Assembly (NCBI GenBank): GCA_019638525.1
Contig: JAHBTO010000002.1
Span: 186,001 to 250,000, forward strand
Direction of reading: 5' to 3'
Origin: Ferruginibacter sp.
GTDB lineage: Bacteria; Bacteroidota; Bacteroidia; Chitinophagales; Chitinophagaceae
DNA length: 64,000 nt
Positions 1-9,165 of the stretch are shown here, one piece after another. Position 1 is the first letter of the stretch; each line of letters starts with the position of its first letter. The notes beneath the pieces are model-generated. The model saw only the letters and a list, made by a program, of their open reading frames with translations. It ran no database searches and was not told the origin of the DNA. Position numbers and translations under genes: made by a program.

Positions 1-1
1 C

Positions 2-997
2 GAATGGCCCGCAAAATGGAAAGGGCAGGGCGATTTTGTAATGCCCGGCACCGATAGCAGTTTCCTGTGGCAGGGCATGATACCACAGGATGAAGTACCT
101 TATCAATATAATCCCGAACGTGGATTTGTAAGCAGCGCTAATCAAAAACCGGTTGATGATGTTACTTATCCTTATTACCTGGGCAGAAACTATCCCGAGT
201 ACAGGGGCATTACTATTAACAGGCGATTAAATGCCATGACAGGCATTACCCCACAAGATATGATGGCTTTACAGACTGATAATTTTGATATTGGCGCTGC
301 AATGGCCAAACCATTTATAGTTGCCAATATAAAGGAAGCAGATTTGAATGCATCTGAAAAAAAATATTTCGACATTTTTAAAAACTGGAACTGCCGCAAT
401 GATGTGGGTACACAAGGCGCTACCATATTTGAAGTGTTTTGGAATAATTTTGATACCGTGGTTTATGCAGATGAATATGCCAAAGCACCAAAGCTTATCA
501 TGCATCCGTTTTTTAGCACACTGCTGGAAGAAGTATTAAAAGATACTGCTTATAAGTTTTTAGATGATATTACCACACCACAAAAAGAAACCCTTGCCGA
601 TGATATTACAAAAGCTTTTAAAAAAGCTGCAATTGAATTACAGGAGATAGATGGTGCCGGTAATTTAGATTGGGAAAAACACAAGGCAACAAGAATAAAT
701 CACCTGGCAAAACTGGCGCCCTTCAGCCGTTTAAATTTACCCATTGGTGGTGGTAATAGAAATATTAATGCCACTAAAACAGATCATGGCCCAAGCTGGC
801 GCATGGTGATAAGCCTTACGCCACAAACAGAAGCTTATGGTGTATATCCCGGCGGGCAAAGCGGCAACCCCGGCAGCAAATACTACGATAATTTTGTAGA
901 TGAATGGGTAGCTGGCAAATATTACACATTATGGATGATGACAGCTAATGATAAAAATGATAAACGCATCATTGCAAAAATGAATTTTAGTAAATGA
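2..997 (+). CDS. Penicillin acylase family protein, C-terminal part (5' end outside window)
   Basis: The reading frame is open to the left edge, so this is the 3' part of a longer gene. The visible 331 residues match the C-terminal half of the beta chain of penicillin amidase/acyl-homoserine-lactone acylase-type Ntn hydrolases. The diagnostic segment is near the start: PGTDSSFLWQG, then P-x-x-x-NP-x-x-G and a SANQKP stretch. Near the end, GPSWRM and GGQSGNPGS are also typical of the family. These enzymes are usually exported, self-cleave to expose an N-terminal Ser, and hydrolyse amide bonds of acylated amines. The nucleophile Ser and any signal peptide lie upstream of the window, so activity cannot be judged here. 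The substrate is unknown. Confidence 0.85.
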   Translation, partial: EWPAKWKGQGDFVMPGTDSSFLWQGMIPQDEVPYQYNPERGFVSSANQKPVDDVTYPYYLGRNYPEYRGITINRRLNAMTGITPQDMMALQTDNFDIGAAMAKPFIVANIKEADLNASEKKYFDIFKNWNCRNDVGTQGATIFEVFWNNFDTVVYADEYAKAPKLIMHPFFSTLLEEVLKDTAYKFLDDITTPQKETLADDITKAFKKAAIELQEIDGAGNLDWEKHKATRINHLAKLAPFSRLNLPIGGGNRNINATKTDHGPSWRMVISLTPQTEAYGVYPGGQSGNPGSKYYDNFVDEWVAGKYYTLWMMTANDKNDKRIIAKMNFSK

Positions 998-1063
998 ATG
1001 TAAAAACATTTTTGTTGTGATTGAATAAATAGTTTTTAAAAATTTAAACCCATCAAATAAAAA

Positions 1064-1402
1064 ATGAAATTCCTGGTATCTATTATACTTACTGCATTAT
1101 TAAGTTTTGCACTTTGCCTGTTTATGCCCTGGTGGAGCATTGCCATAGCAGCCTTTGCAGTGGCTGCTCTTATACCACAAAAACCGGGTAAAAGTTTTGT
1201 AACAGCCTTCATTGCATTGTTTTTTTTATGGGGTGGCCTAAGTTTTTGGATAAGCAACAGCAACCATCACTTGTTAGCACATAAGGTATCGCAACTTATT
1301 TTAAAAATGGATAACCCAATGCTATTGGTGCTGGCAACAGCTATCATTGGGGCTTTAGTGGCGGGCCTTGCAGCTTTGGCCGGCAGCTTTGTACGCAAAT
1401 GA
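1064..1402 (+). CDS. Small multi-pass membrane protein of unknown function
   Basis: A 112-residue, strongly hydrophobic protein with about four predicted membrane segments (roughly residues 3-20, 22-38, 45-63 and 84-108) separated by very short loops, including a PQKPGKS turn near residue 40. I do not recognise the family. It starts 66 bases after the acylase stop on the same strand and may be co-transcribed with it. It is followed by a DUF5686 outer-membrane gene that has its own -7 box. It has no catalytic motif. Confidence 0.65.
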   Translation: MKFLVSIILTALLSFALCLFMPWWSIAIAAFAVAALIPQKPGKSFVTAFIALFFLWGGLSFWISNSNHHLLAHKVSQLILKMDNPMLLVLATAIIGALVAGLAALAGSFVRK

Positions 1403-1446
1403 AAATACCGGCAGCAATCTTAAAGTTTCAATAACAAAATCATCTT

Positions 1447-1454
1447 TACATTTG
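1447..1454 (+). promoter_or_regulatory. Putative -7 promoter box (TACATTTG) for the DUF5686 gene
   Basis: TACATTTG is an exact match to the Bacteroidota primary-sigma -7 consensus TAnnTTTG and ends 19 bases before the ATG at 1474. I do not see a clear -33 TTG at the expected distance; a TTTC lies there instead. Confidence 0.45.
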
Positions 1455-1473
1455 TTGATACTTAAAACCGCTT

Positions 1474-4023
1474 ATGCCCAAAAACCTATTGTTCTTTTTT
1501 TTATTGCTTGCAAACAATTCTTCGGCACAAAAAATTTACGGCACCATATTTTCAGATAAAGGCGACCTGCTGCCTTATGCCTCTGTTACTGTAAAAGGCA
1601 CTTCAATAGGCGCAAGCGCTAATAATAAAGCAAAATTTTCTTTCAGCGTTTCGCCGGGTACTTATACAGTGGTTTGCCAGCATATTGGTTATGCCAAACA
1701 GGAAAAAACTATCTCTATAAAAAATACAGATGAAGAACTTACTTTTATTTTAAAAAGCCAGGAACTTGATATGAAAGAAGTGGTGGTTACTAATGGCGAA
1801 GACCCGGCCTATGAAATTATAAGGCAGGCCATAAAAAAAAGACCTTATTATTATGAACAGGTAAAAGGTTTTGAATGTAACCTTTATACCAAAGACATGA
1901 TGAAGCTTAGGAATTTACCCAACAGGATTTTAGGACGAAAAATAGATGATAAAGATGTAAAAAATATGGGGCTTGATAGCAACCGGCAGGGTATATTTTA
2001 TCTTTCAGAATCGGTTGCAAAAGTATATATGCAGCAGCCCAATAAATTTAAACTGGAAGTTATCAGCAGCAGGGTAAGTGGCAGCGATGGGTTTGGTTTT
2101 ACGTTTCCCACCTTCATCACCTTTTACCAAAATAATGTTTCTATTTTTTTAGACAGGCTCAATCCCCGTGGTTTTGTTTCGCCCATTGCCGATGCGGCTA
2201 TAAGCATGTATAAATTTAAGTACCTGGGTAGTTTTTATGAAGATGGAAAAGAAATTAACAGCATACAGGTAATACCACGGCGCAAATACGAACCTGTATT
2301 TTCAGGAACTATCAATATTACCGATGGTGATTGGCGCATTCATAGCCTCGACCTACAACTTACCAAAACATCGCAGCTTGAAATTGTAGATACACTGCAC
2401 ATAACACAAATACATGTACCTGTAGCTGATGATGTGTGGCGTATAAAAAACCAACTGATACATTTTAATTTTAAACAGTTTGGTGTTGATGCTATTGGAA
2501 ATTTTGTTTCGGTTTACTCCGATTATAAAATAAATCCTGTATTTGCAAAAAACCGTTTTAATAATGTAATCATTAAGTACGATACCGGTGTAACTAAAAA
2601 ACCTGTAGCATATTGGGATAGTATAAGGCCTGTACCTTTAGAGCCCGAAGAAAGAATGGATTACCAGGTTAAAGACAGCGTTTTTCAGGTTACTAAAGAT
2701 TCAGCTTTAAGCAGGTCATCAATTGATTCGCTAAACAAAAACCAGGGGAAATTAAAACTGTATGATATTTTTTGGAAAGGAATACATCGTACAAAATATA
2801 CAGTTAAAGGCAACCACAACTGGGGTATAGAGTCTTTACTTAAATGCCTTGAATACAATACTGCCGAAGGCATTGTAATGAACCTACTGCCATATTACAG
2901 TACTTATATTAAAAAGCTAAAAACAAATTTTTCGTTTGAACCGGGCTTCAGGTATGGCTTTGGAAATACACATTTTAATGCCTGGGCCGATTTGTATTTT
3001 AGAACCAGGGACTGGGATACTGATAAAAAAATTAAAAGGCAAACATGGATTATATCAGGAGGGAAAAGAGTAAGCCAATTTAATAAAAACAACCCGATAA
3101 CAACACTTAATAACACCATCAACACTATTTTTTGGGGCGATAATTTTATGAAGATATATGAAAACATATATGGCTCCATCAATTATAACAAACGGTTCGA
3201 ATCGGGGTTCATGTTCAACATTAATACCTTGTACGAAAACAGGATACCACTTAATAACCATGACAGTTTACTGGTATTTAAAGGTGTACGCAAAAACCTT
3301 ACACCTAATTATCCTTATGAACAAATAAATACCCAATTTATAAAACACCAGGCTTTTATCATTAGTGCAGATATAAGCTTTAAACCCGGACAAAAATATA
3401 TTCAATACCCTAATCGTAAAATATCACTGGGTTCAAATTACCCAACATTTAATTTTAATTATACAAAAGGGTTTAAGAATATTTTTGGTAGCGATGTAAA
3501 TTTTGATAAATGGCAATTTAGCATTCATGATGACAAAAACTTTAAACTGGCCGGGCTGTTAAAATACAAGATAGGTATTGGCGGTTTTTTAAATGCTGCC
3601 AATGTTTATATTCAGGATTACCAGCATTTTAACGGCAACAGGTCAACCAGGGCAAGCGAGTATGTAAACAGTTTTCAACTATCGCCCTATTATGCAAACA
3701 GTACATCAAGTTCATTTTACAGCTTTGCACATCTAGAACATCATTTTAATGGTTTACTCACCAATAAAATACCGTTGTTTAATAGGCTTAATTGGAACCT
3801 TGTGGCAGGTGGCAATGCTTTTTACGTAAATAGCAAAAGCAATTATGTGGAGATTTTTGCCGGCCTGGAAAATATCTTTAAAATTTTACGGGTTGATTTA
3901 GTTACAGCTTACATCAATGGCCAAAAAGGTACAACCAGGATTAGGATTGGTACCGGTGGTATATTGGGCGGCAGTTTGCGAATTACCAATAACCGTGGCC
4001 GTAGGGGAGCTCTTAGTTTATAA
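1474..4023 (+). CDS. DUF5686 family outer-membrane protein with carboxypeptidase-like regulatory domain
   Basis: An 849-residue protein with a short signal peptide ending near NSSAQK (about residue 19). Next comes a carboxypeptidase-regulatory-like beta-sandwich (about 20-95; a 'G-x-I-x-x-x-x-G-x-x-LPYASVTVKGT' pattern) of the kind found at the N-terminus of TonB-dependent receptors. The rest is the DUF5686 region, starting around 'AYEIIRQAIKKR' and ending in a beta-barrel-like C-terminus rich in alternating aromatic residues. There is no TonB plug. The family is common in Bacteroidota outer membranes and its role is not established. A bidirectional terminator lies directly after the stop. 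Confidence 0.85.
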   Translation: MPKNLLFFFLLLANNSSAQKIYGTIFSDKGDLLPYASVTVKGTSIGASANNKAKFSFSVSPGTYTVVCQHIGYAKQEKTISIKNTDEELTFILKSQELDMKEVVVTNGEDPAYEIIRQAIKKRPYYYEQVKGFECNLYTKDMMKLRNLPNRILGRKIDDKDVKNMGLDSNRQGIFYLSESVAKVYMQQPNKFKLEVISSRVSGSDGFGFTFPTFITFYQNNVSIFLDRLNPRGFVSPIADAAISMYKFKYLGSFYEDGKEINSIQVIPRRKYEPVFSGTINITDGDWRIHSLDLQLTKTSQLEIVDTLHITQIHVPVADDVWRIKNQLIHFNFKQFGVDAIGNFVSVYSDYKINPVFAKNRFNNVIIKYDTGVTKKPVAYWDSIRPVPLEPEERMDYQVKDSVFQVTKDSALSRSSIDSLNKNQGKLKLYDIFWKGIHRTKYTVKGNHNWGIESLLKCLEYNTAEGIVMNLLPYYSTYIKKLKTNFSFEPGFRYGFGNTHFNAWADLYFRTRDWDTDKKIKRQTWIISGGKRVSQFNKNNPITTLNNTINTIFWGDNFMKIYENIYGSINYNKRFESGFMFNINTLYENRIPLNNHDSLLVFKGVRKNLTPNYPYEQINTQFIKHQAFIISADISFKPGQKYIQYPNRKISLGSNYPTFNFNYTKGFKNIFGSDVNFDKWQFSIHDDKNFKLAGLLKYKIGIGGFLNAANVYIQDYQHFNGNRSTRASEYVNSFQLSPYYANSTSSSFYSFAHLEHHFNGLLTNKIPLFNRLNWNLVAGGNAFYVNSKSNYVEIFAGLENIFKILRVDLVTAYINGQKGTTRIRIGTGGILGGSLRITNNRGRRGALSL

Positions 4024-4036
4024 AAACTGCTCTACA

Positions 4037-4073
4037 TAAAAAACCGGGAAGAAAATTTACTTCCCGGTATTTT
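4037..4073. terminator. Bidirectional intrinsic terminator between convergent genes
   Basis: A perfect 9-bp stem (ACCGGGAAG at 4043-4051 with CTTCCCGGT at 4060-4068) has an 8-base loop. It is flanked by an A run on the left and a T-rich run on the right. It can therefore end both the rightward DUF5686 transcript and the leftward DUF6515 transcript. Confidence 0.8.
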
Positions 4074-4089
4074 ATGCCTGTGCTTTGTA

Positions 4090-5253
4090 TTAATTAGATT
4101 TCACCACTTCGTACCATATTTCGCCGTTGTCCATCACTTTAGGTTTATACTGAGCGCCATCAATGGTATAATAAGTTTCACCATCAATAACTACTGTTTC
4201 GTATCCGTCTGGTAAACTTTCTACAATGGCGCCAACCGGTGGAGATACCACGTAATAATTATTATCCCTGTAATCGTAATAGGTGCCGTTATAATAAAAA
4301 TATGGATAATTATGTACGTATATCCTTCTGTATCCAACCGGCAATACATTTATAAAAATACCTATAGGCGGTGCACATACAGTAAACAGGTTATTGTAGG
4401 GGCGATAGAAAACACCATCCCAATAACGATATCCAAATCCGCCAAAATTTATTGTAAGATAGGAAGCAGGCAAACTACTGTAGTAACTATATCTGCCGGG
4501 GAGGCAGCTATATCGCCAGCTTGGATTATAAGCATTGTACACCGGACGTATATCGTACCTGTAAATAGGAGTGTAGCCAGGCCTGCTGCTTGTATAAATA
4601 TGCCTGTCTCTTCCATTATAATAGTTGTTGTTTGTACGGTTAATTGTTGTATTGTTGATGGTTACATTACGGTTAACATCATTGCGGTTACGCCGGTTAT
4701 TGTTGTTTGTATTGTTATAGGCTGAGTTGCCGTTCCTGTTATCATTTGCGGTATTTGCATCCTGCCTTGGTTTAGGTTTGTAATCTCTTTGAGGGCGCTG
4801 GCCGTTTTGATTATTGTATGAATTTTGTGCAGAAACATCCTGGCTTGCATTTGCACCATGCATTGGCGTATAATCCCTTTGTGGACGAGGGTTATTTTGG
4901 CCCCGGCTATTGTTTTGCCTGTTAAAACCCTGGTTGGAGCTTGCGTCCTGTTGTCTTGGCCTTGGGTTGTAATCTCTTTGCGGCCTCATGGCATTTTGGC
5001 TGCGGTTGTTATCCCTGCTTGCCTGCATATCAGGCCTTCGTTCGGCTCTTCTAAAATCTGAAGACCGGTTATCATTATTGTTTTGCCTGGGGTTGTGTTC
5101 TCTTACCGAATTACTTCTTTCAGCATTACCTCTATCGGGCCGCTGGGCACTGGCTGTATTGTTTAACAACAAGCCGGTAAAAAAAATAAAAGCAGCAGGT
5201 AAACCCCAAACAAATTTACATGTTGCCGGAATAGTTTGTTTTAATGTTTTCAT
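4090..5253 (-). CDS. DUF6515 family secreted protein with Asn/Arg/Gln-rich low-complexity region
   Basis: The chosen start is the ATG at 5253, because it puts a normal signal peptide (Lys-rich start, then FIFFTGLLL and a TASAQ cleavage site) at the N-terminus. An ATG 45 bases upstream is in frame but would precede it with 15 unlikely residues. The mature protein has a long low-complexity Asn/Arg/Gln region with at least three imperfect copies of a 'RPQRDY-x-P' unit. It ends in a Tyr-rich C-terminus with two copies of a 'PP(I/V)G-(10)-L-P-x-GY' repeat, about 45 residues apart, that resemble DUF6515. The role is unknown; a surface or periplasmic structural protein is plausible. Codons for the repeats are AT-rich like the neighbours. 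Confidence 0.75.
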   Translation of the reverse strand: MKTLKQTIPATCKFVWGLPAAFIFFTGLLLNNTASAQRPDRGNAERSNSVREHNPRQNNNDNRSSDFRRAERRPDMQASRDNNRSQNAMRPQRDYNPRPRQQDASSNQGFNRQNNSRGQNNPRPQRDYTPMHGANASQDVSAQNSYNNQNGQRPQRDYKPKPRQDANTANDNRNGNSAYNNTNNNNRRNRNDVNRNVTINNTTINRTNNNYYNGRDRHIYTSSRPGYTPIYRYDIRPVYNAYNPSWRYSCLPGRYSYYSSLPASYLTINFGGFGYRYWDGVFYRPYNNLFTVCAPPIGIFINVLPVGYRRIYVHNYPYFYYNGTYYDYRDNNYYVVSPPVGAIVESLPDGYETVVIDGETYYTIDGAQYKPKVMDNGEIWYEVVKSN

Positions 5254-5674
5254 TTTTAAAAATTTAAATGGTAAAATTTCTGGACATAAATTTTTCATTG
5301 TTTATAGACATTAAATTAATGCAATAATCTTACCACTATAATGCTTTTCACATAAAAATAACTTTTCAAAAATTTACAATTAACATCATTTAAAACCATA
5401 TTTAAATACTTCCTTTTTTGTTGTAAATGCCTGTAGCAGGCAATTGTAAGATTGTTTAAGAAAAGTATTGATTCAAAAGGAAGCCGATTTTAATCAATAC
5501 AGTATTAACAATTTATTTATTAATCGAGTGTCATTTTAACCATTCCCCCCAATTTTTAGCTCTTTGCAGATATTTAAAATGATGTTTTCTATACCTGAAA
5601 TTTAGTTTACAGTTTGTGGTTTAATCAAGGTAATTTGAAATGAAATCATTATATTGAGGAATTCTATTTTTACC
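5254..5674. other. 421-bp AT-rich intergenic region between divergent genes
   Basis: This stretch separates the leftward DUF6515 gene from the rightward small membrane protein and should hold both promoters. I found no exact TAnnTTTG box on either strand. Weak candidates facing right are TA-n4-TTTG in 'TAGCTCTTTG' (near 5557) and TA-n3-TTTG in 'TACAGTTTG' (near 5608). No open frame with coding character, tRNA or hairpin stands out. Confidence 0.5.
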
Positions 5675-6037
5675 ATGACTAAGTACAATACATTTTTATT
5701 GCTCTTTATCATTTCAATAATTGCAACGGTTTCGCTTATCATTTGTTATTTTAATGCCCTGTTCAATTTATTTTCATTAATCTATAATGAACCTCAAAAT
5801 GAGCCATCGCCGCTTATCATTTTATCTACCATTTTTAACCCATCAGTATTAATTTCGGCCATTGTAGTTGGCGTAACCGGTATTTGTTACCGAATTATTG
5901 GAATCATCAGTGTAGCAAAAAACAAAGTAGTGAGTGATGGTGAAAAAGCTTTATGGATAATTGGTTTTGTATTGATGGGATTTATTACAGCAATTGTTTT
6001 TTTAGTAATGGCAAAGGGTAAAAAATTTGCTGACTGA
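5675..6037 (+). CDS. Small membrane protein of unknown function
   Basis: I chose the ATG at 5675, giving 120 residues; a TTG 21 bases upstream is in frame but adds a non-conserved-looking leader. Three membrane segments are visible (about residues 6-30, 48-72 and 88-110). They are separated by a polar loop with NEPQNEPSP and a short cytosolic-looking KNKVVSDGEK loop. The protein ends in a Lys-rich tail. I do not recognise the family. It lies 68 bases upstream of the prolyl oligopeptidase gene on the same strand. Confidence 0.6.
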   Translation: MTKYNTFLLLFIISIIATVSLIICYFNALFNLFSLIYNEPQNEPSPLIILSTIFNPSVLISAIVVGVTGICYRIIGIISVAKNKVVSDGEKALWIIGFVLMGFITAIVFLVMAKGKKFAD

Positions 6038-6105
6038 AATGATTACAATACAAAAAAAATATCATCATACTTAAAACAAGTAGCAATCAAAATAAAACTG
6101 TAAAA

Positions 6106-8247
6106 ATGAAAAAAATAATTTTTGTTATGGCAACATTATCGGCAATTACAGCCTGTAATAACAATAAAGGCGTTACTATGGAAGAATACCCGGCAATCAG
6201 TGTCACTTATCCCGATACAAGAAAAGATACAACGGTATGGGATGATTATTTTGGCACCAAAGTAGCAGATCCTTACCGCTGGCTTGAGAATGATACAAGC
6301 GCCGAAACAGCAGCATGGGTAAAAGCTGAAAATGAAGTTACGCAAGGTTATCTTTCTAAAATACCATTTAGGGATGCTATTAAAAAAAGATATGAAGCCT
6401 TGTATAACTATGAAAAATATTCTGCGCCTTTTAAAGAAGGGCAGTATACTTATTATTATAAAAATACAGGCCTGCAAAACCAAAATGTTTTGTACAGGGA
6501 AGCGCCCGGTAGTGCGTCGGCAGAAGTTTTTCTTGACCCCAACAGCTTTTCGGCCGATGGCACAACATCGCTTGCTGGAATATCTTTTAGTAATGATGGA
6601 AGTATGGCAGCATATAATATTTCAGAAGGTGGCAGCGACTGGCAAAAAATTGTTGTTATTGATGCCAATACAAAAAAACAAACCGGCGATACTCTGCAAT
6701 TAAAATTCAGTGGTGCAAGCTGGAAAGGCAACGATGGTTTTTATTACAGCAACTATCAGCGTTCGGGTGGCAGTGTATTATCAGCAAAAAACGAAAATCA
6801 TAAATTGTATTATCACAAGTTGGGTACTCCTCAAAAAGATGATATACTTATTTATGGAAGCGATGCATCGCCTGTACGTTACATGGGTGGCTATTTAAGC
6901 GAAGATGAAAAATGGCTGATTATATCAACAGCCAATGAAACTTATGGTAATGCTTTGTTTGTGCAAAACATTAGCAAACCCGGTTCGCCTGTTGTACCAA
7001 TTGTTACCAACATGAAAAACACGTATATCATTGTAGATGTAGATGACAACTATTTTTACATACAAACCGATTTTGATGCACCCACTAACAGGCTTGTAGC
7101 AGTACCTGTTGAAAATCCTGCAGATACAGGGAAGTGGAAAACCATCATTGCAGCTAAACCTGAAGTATTGAATGTATCTGCCGGTGGTGGTTCGTTGTTT
7201 GCAACCTATATGAAAGATGCAGTTAATAAAGTTTATCAATTTGACAGAACAGGAAAACAAATTAGAGAAATACAATTACCGGGGCTTGGCACAGCAAGCG
7301 GCTTTTATGCAAAGCAACATGAAAAAGAAGTGTTTTACGTTTTTACATCGTATATAAACCCACCAACCATTTACAAGTTGGATATTGCCACGGGCAATAC
7401 ATCTTTATACAAAGAATCCAAAGTGAAATTTAACCCGGCAGATTACCTGTCGGAGCAGGTGTTTTATACATCTAAAGACGGAACAAAAATACCCATGATC
7501 ATCACCCGTAAAAAAAATACGGAGCTGAATGGTAAAAATCCATGCTGGCTGTATGGCTATGGTGGTTTTGGTATAAGCCTTACTCCTTTTTTCTCTACAT
7601 CCATTCTCATCTTGTTAGAAAAAGGAGGCATATATGCAGTGCCCAACCTGCGGGGTGGTGGCGAGTATGGAGAAGAGTGGCATAACCAGGGCATCAAAAC
7701 TAAAAAGCAAAATGTGTTTGATGATTTTATTGCAGCAGCCGGTTACCTTGTTGATAATAAATATACTTCACGTGATTTACTTGCAATAGCTGGCGGTAGC
7801 AACGGTGGCTTGCTGATAGGCGCTTGCATAACCCAACAGCCGGGCATGTGTAAAGTTGCATTTCCGGCTGTAGGTGTTATGGATATGTTGCGTTATCATA
7901 AGTTTACAGCCGGGGCAGGCTGGGCTTACGATTATGGAACCTCGGCCGATAGCAAAGAAATGTTTGAATACCTGTACCATTACTCGCCCTTGCATAATTT
8001 AAAACCAGCCAATTACCCGGCCACATTAATTACCACTGCCGACCACGACGACAGGGTAGTGCCTGCACATTCTTTTAAATTTGCCGCCACCATGCAAAAA
8101 AGCCAAAAAGGGCCAAACCCTGTGCTGATAAGGATTGAAACCAAGGCGGGCCACGGCGCTGGCAAAAGCACACAACAAATTATACAGGAGCAGGCTGATA
8201 TGTGGAGCTTTATGTTTTATAATATGGGAGTAAAACCAAATTATTAA
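6106..8247 (+). CDS. Prolyl oligopeptidase family serine peptidase (S9A), lipoprotein
   Basis: A 713-residue S9A-type peptidase that cleaves short peptides after proline. The N-terminus (MKKIIFVMATLSAITAC) carries a lipobox ending at Cys17, so the enzyme is probably anchored on the periplasmic side of a membrane. The seven-bladed propeller spans about residues 100-430. It begins after the conserved 'DPYRWLEN' segment near residue 56. The C-terminal alpha/beta-hydrolase domain has GGSNGG with Ser565 as nucleophile, DHDDRVVP with the catalytic Asp near 648-649, and GHGAGK with His683. The spacing agrees with well-studied prolyl oligopeptidases. The full triad is intact, so an active enzyme is expected. 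A strong terminator follows the gene inside the 3' end of the converging neighbour. Confidence 0.95.
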   Translation: MKKIIFVMATLSAITACNNNKGVTMEEYPAISVTYPDTRKDTTVWDDYFGTKVADPYRWLENDTSAETAAWVKAENEVTQGYLSKIPFRDAIKKRYEALYNYEKYSAPFKEGQYTYYYKNTGLQNQNVLYREAPGSASAEVFLDPNSFSADGTTSLAGISFSNDGSMAAYNISEGGSDWQKIVVIDANTKKQTGDTLQLKFSGASWKGNDGFYYSNYQRSGGSVLSAKNENHKLYYHKLGTPQKDDILIYGSDASPVRYMGGYLSEDEKWLIISTANETYGNALFVQNISKPGSPVVPIVTNMKNTYIIVDVDDNYFYIQTDFDAPTNRLVAVPVENPADTGKWKTIIAAKPEVLNVSAGGGSLFATYMKDAVNKVYQFDRTGKQIREIQLPGLGTASGFYAKQHEKEVFYVFTSYINPPTIYKLDIATGNTSLYKESKVKFNPADYLSEQVFYTSKDGTKIPMIITRKKNTELNGKNPCWLYGYGGFGISLTPFFSTSILILLEKGGIYAVPNLRGGGEYGEEWHNQGIKTKKQNVFDDFIAAAGYLVDNKYTSRDLLAIAGGSNGGLLIGACITQQPGMCKVAFPAVGVMDMLRYHKFTAGAGWAYDYGTSADSKEMFEYLYHYSPLHNLKPANYPATLITTADHDDRVVPAHSFKFAATMQKSQKGPNPVLIRIETKAGHGAGKSTQQIIQEQADMWSFMFYNMGVKPNY

Positions 8248-8258
8248 AAAATATTTTT

Positions 8259-9086
8259 TTAAAATAATTGCAACTGCGATGGCTTTTCGTAAGCCATCGC
8301 AGTTTTTTTATCTTTTTGCTGCATTGAATTAATTAAAAATACATCAGTACATGTATGCCTTGATGCAATAACTATTTTTGTTTTATTTGCATGAGGGGCA
8401 AAAAGTGCTGAAACAATTTCTGGCGAATTGTTTTGTTCAGAAAGATGCGAAAGAATAACATGTGATAAAAAAGGAGAGCGGTGGGTTGTAAAAAGTTTCA
8501 ACGCTTCATCGTTTGACAAGTGGCCCAGTCCTCCACGAATCCTTTTTTTGAGGTACAAAGGGTACTTTCCGTTTTCCAGCATATTGCTATCATAATTCGC
8601 TTCAAGAAATACGGCATGGCATTGCTTAAAATAATGTGCCACCTGGCTGCAAACCTTTCCAAGGTCGGTCATTACAGCAACTGTAGTACCGTTATAACTT
8701 ATGATAAAACTATGTGGGTCTGCCGCATCATGATATTTTGCAAAGGCTGTTACTATCAGTTCTCCAATTGCAATAGGCTTGCCTGCAGTAAACGATTTGG
8801 ATAAATGCTTAATTAAGTGTGGCCCGCCTGCAGCAGTTTTGGAAGTGATAAAAACAGGTAACTTGTATTTATTGGCAAGCGTACTTAATCCTTTGACATG
8901 GTCGCCATGCTCGTGCGAAATAAAAACAGCTTTCACTTTTCGTATATCAAGCCCCAGTTTCTTCATCCGCTTTTCTGTTTCACGGCAACTGATGCCTGCA
9001 TCAATTAAAACCGCATCGGTATCATTGCCTACATAATAACAATTTCCATTGCTGCCCGAGTTAAGAGAAGTGATATATAAACTCAT
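8259..9086 (-). CDS. MBL-fold metallo-hydrolase (YycJ/WalJ-like)
   Basis: A 275-residue metallo-beta-lactamase-fold protein. It begins with the 'SLNSGSNGNCYYVG' segment typical of the YycJ/WalJ group and has the metal-binding HEHGDH motif at residues 58-63. These proteins are cytosolic Mn/Zn phosphodiesterases or exonucleases linked in Firmicutes to cell-wall control and mismatch repair; the role in Bacteroidota is not settled. The last 15 or so codons are also a perfect inverted repeat that acts as a terminator for the converging peptidase gene, so the C-terminal residues are constrained by RNA structure. The gene is divergent from the DUF1415 gene. Confidence 0.9.
   Translation of the reverse strand: MSLYITSLNSGSNGNCYYVGNDTDAVLIDAGISCRETEKRMKKLGLDIRKVKAVFISHEHGDHVKGLSTLANKYKLPVFITSKTAAGGPHLIKHLSKSFTAGKPIAIGELIVTAFAKYHDAADPHSFIISYNGTTVAVMTDLGKVCSQVAHYFKQCHAVFLEANYDSNMLENGKYPLYLKKRIRGGLGHLSNDEALKLFTTHRSPFLSHVILSHLSEQNNSPEIVSALFAPHANKTKIVIASRHTCTDVFLINSMQQKDKKTAMAYEKPSQLQLF
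8272..8310 (+). terminator. Strong intrinsic terminator embedded in the 3' coding end of the MBL gene
   Basis: A perfect 14-bp stem (8272-8285 with 8291-8304) has a 5-base loop TTCGT and is followed by a run of T (8303-8309). It serves the rightward prolyl oligopeptidase gene. On the other strand the same bases encode residues near the C-terminus of the MBL protein (about TAMAYEKPSQ), and they are followed there by an A/T-rich stretch, so the hairpin may act in both directions. Confidence 0.85.
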
Positions 9087-9138
9087 AATTAGGCAAAGAA
9101 AACAATTTTAGTTTTTCCGGCGCAGATTTATTATTGGT

Positions 9139-9146
9139 TATTTTTG
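9139..9146 (+). promoter_or_regulatory. Putative -7 promoter box (TATTTTTG) for the DUF1415 gene
   Basis: An exact TAnnTTTG match that ends 19 bases before the ATG at 9166, in the 79-bp gap between divergent genes. No convincing -33 TTG is seen at the usual distance. Confidence 0.45.
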
Positions 9147-9165
9147 ATGTACAATCAAATTATTA

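Noticed and set aside
4600..5100. Possible CRISPR or tandem DNA repeat in the DUF6515 low-complexity region
   Set aside because: The repeats are imperfect, in frame, and explained by the protein's RPQRDY units; there are no regular spacers.
4312..5314. Several open frames on the plus strand opposite the DUF6515 gene
   Set aside because: They come from the repetitive low-complexity codons of the real gene read on the other strand (Ile/Val-rich, no start signals).
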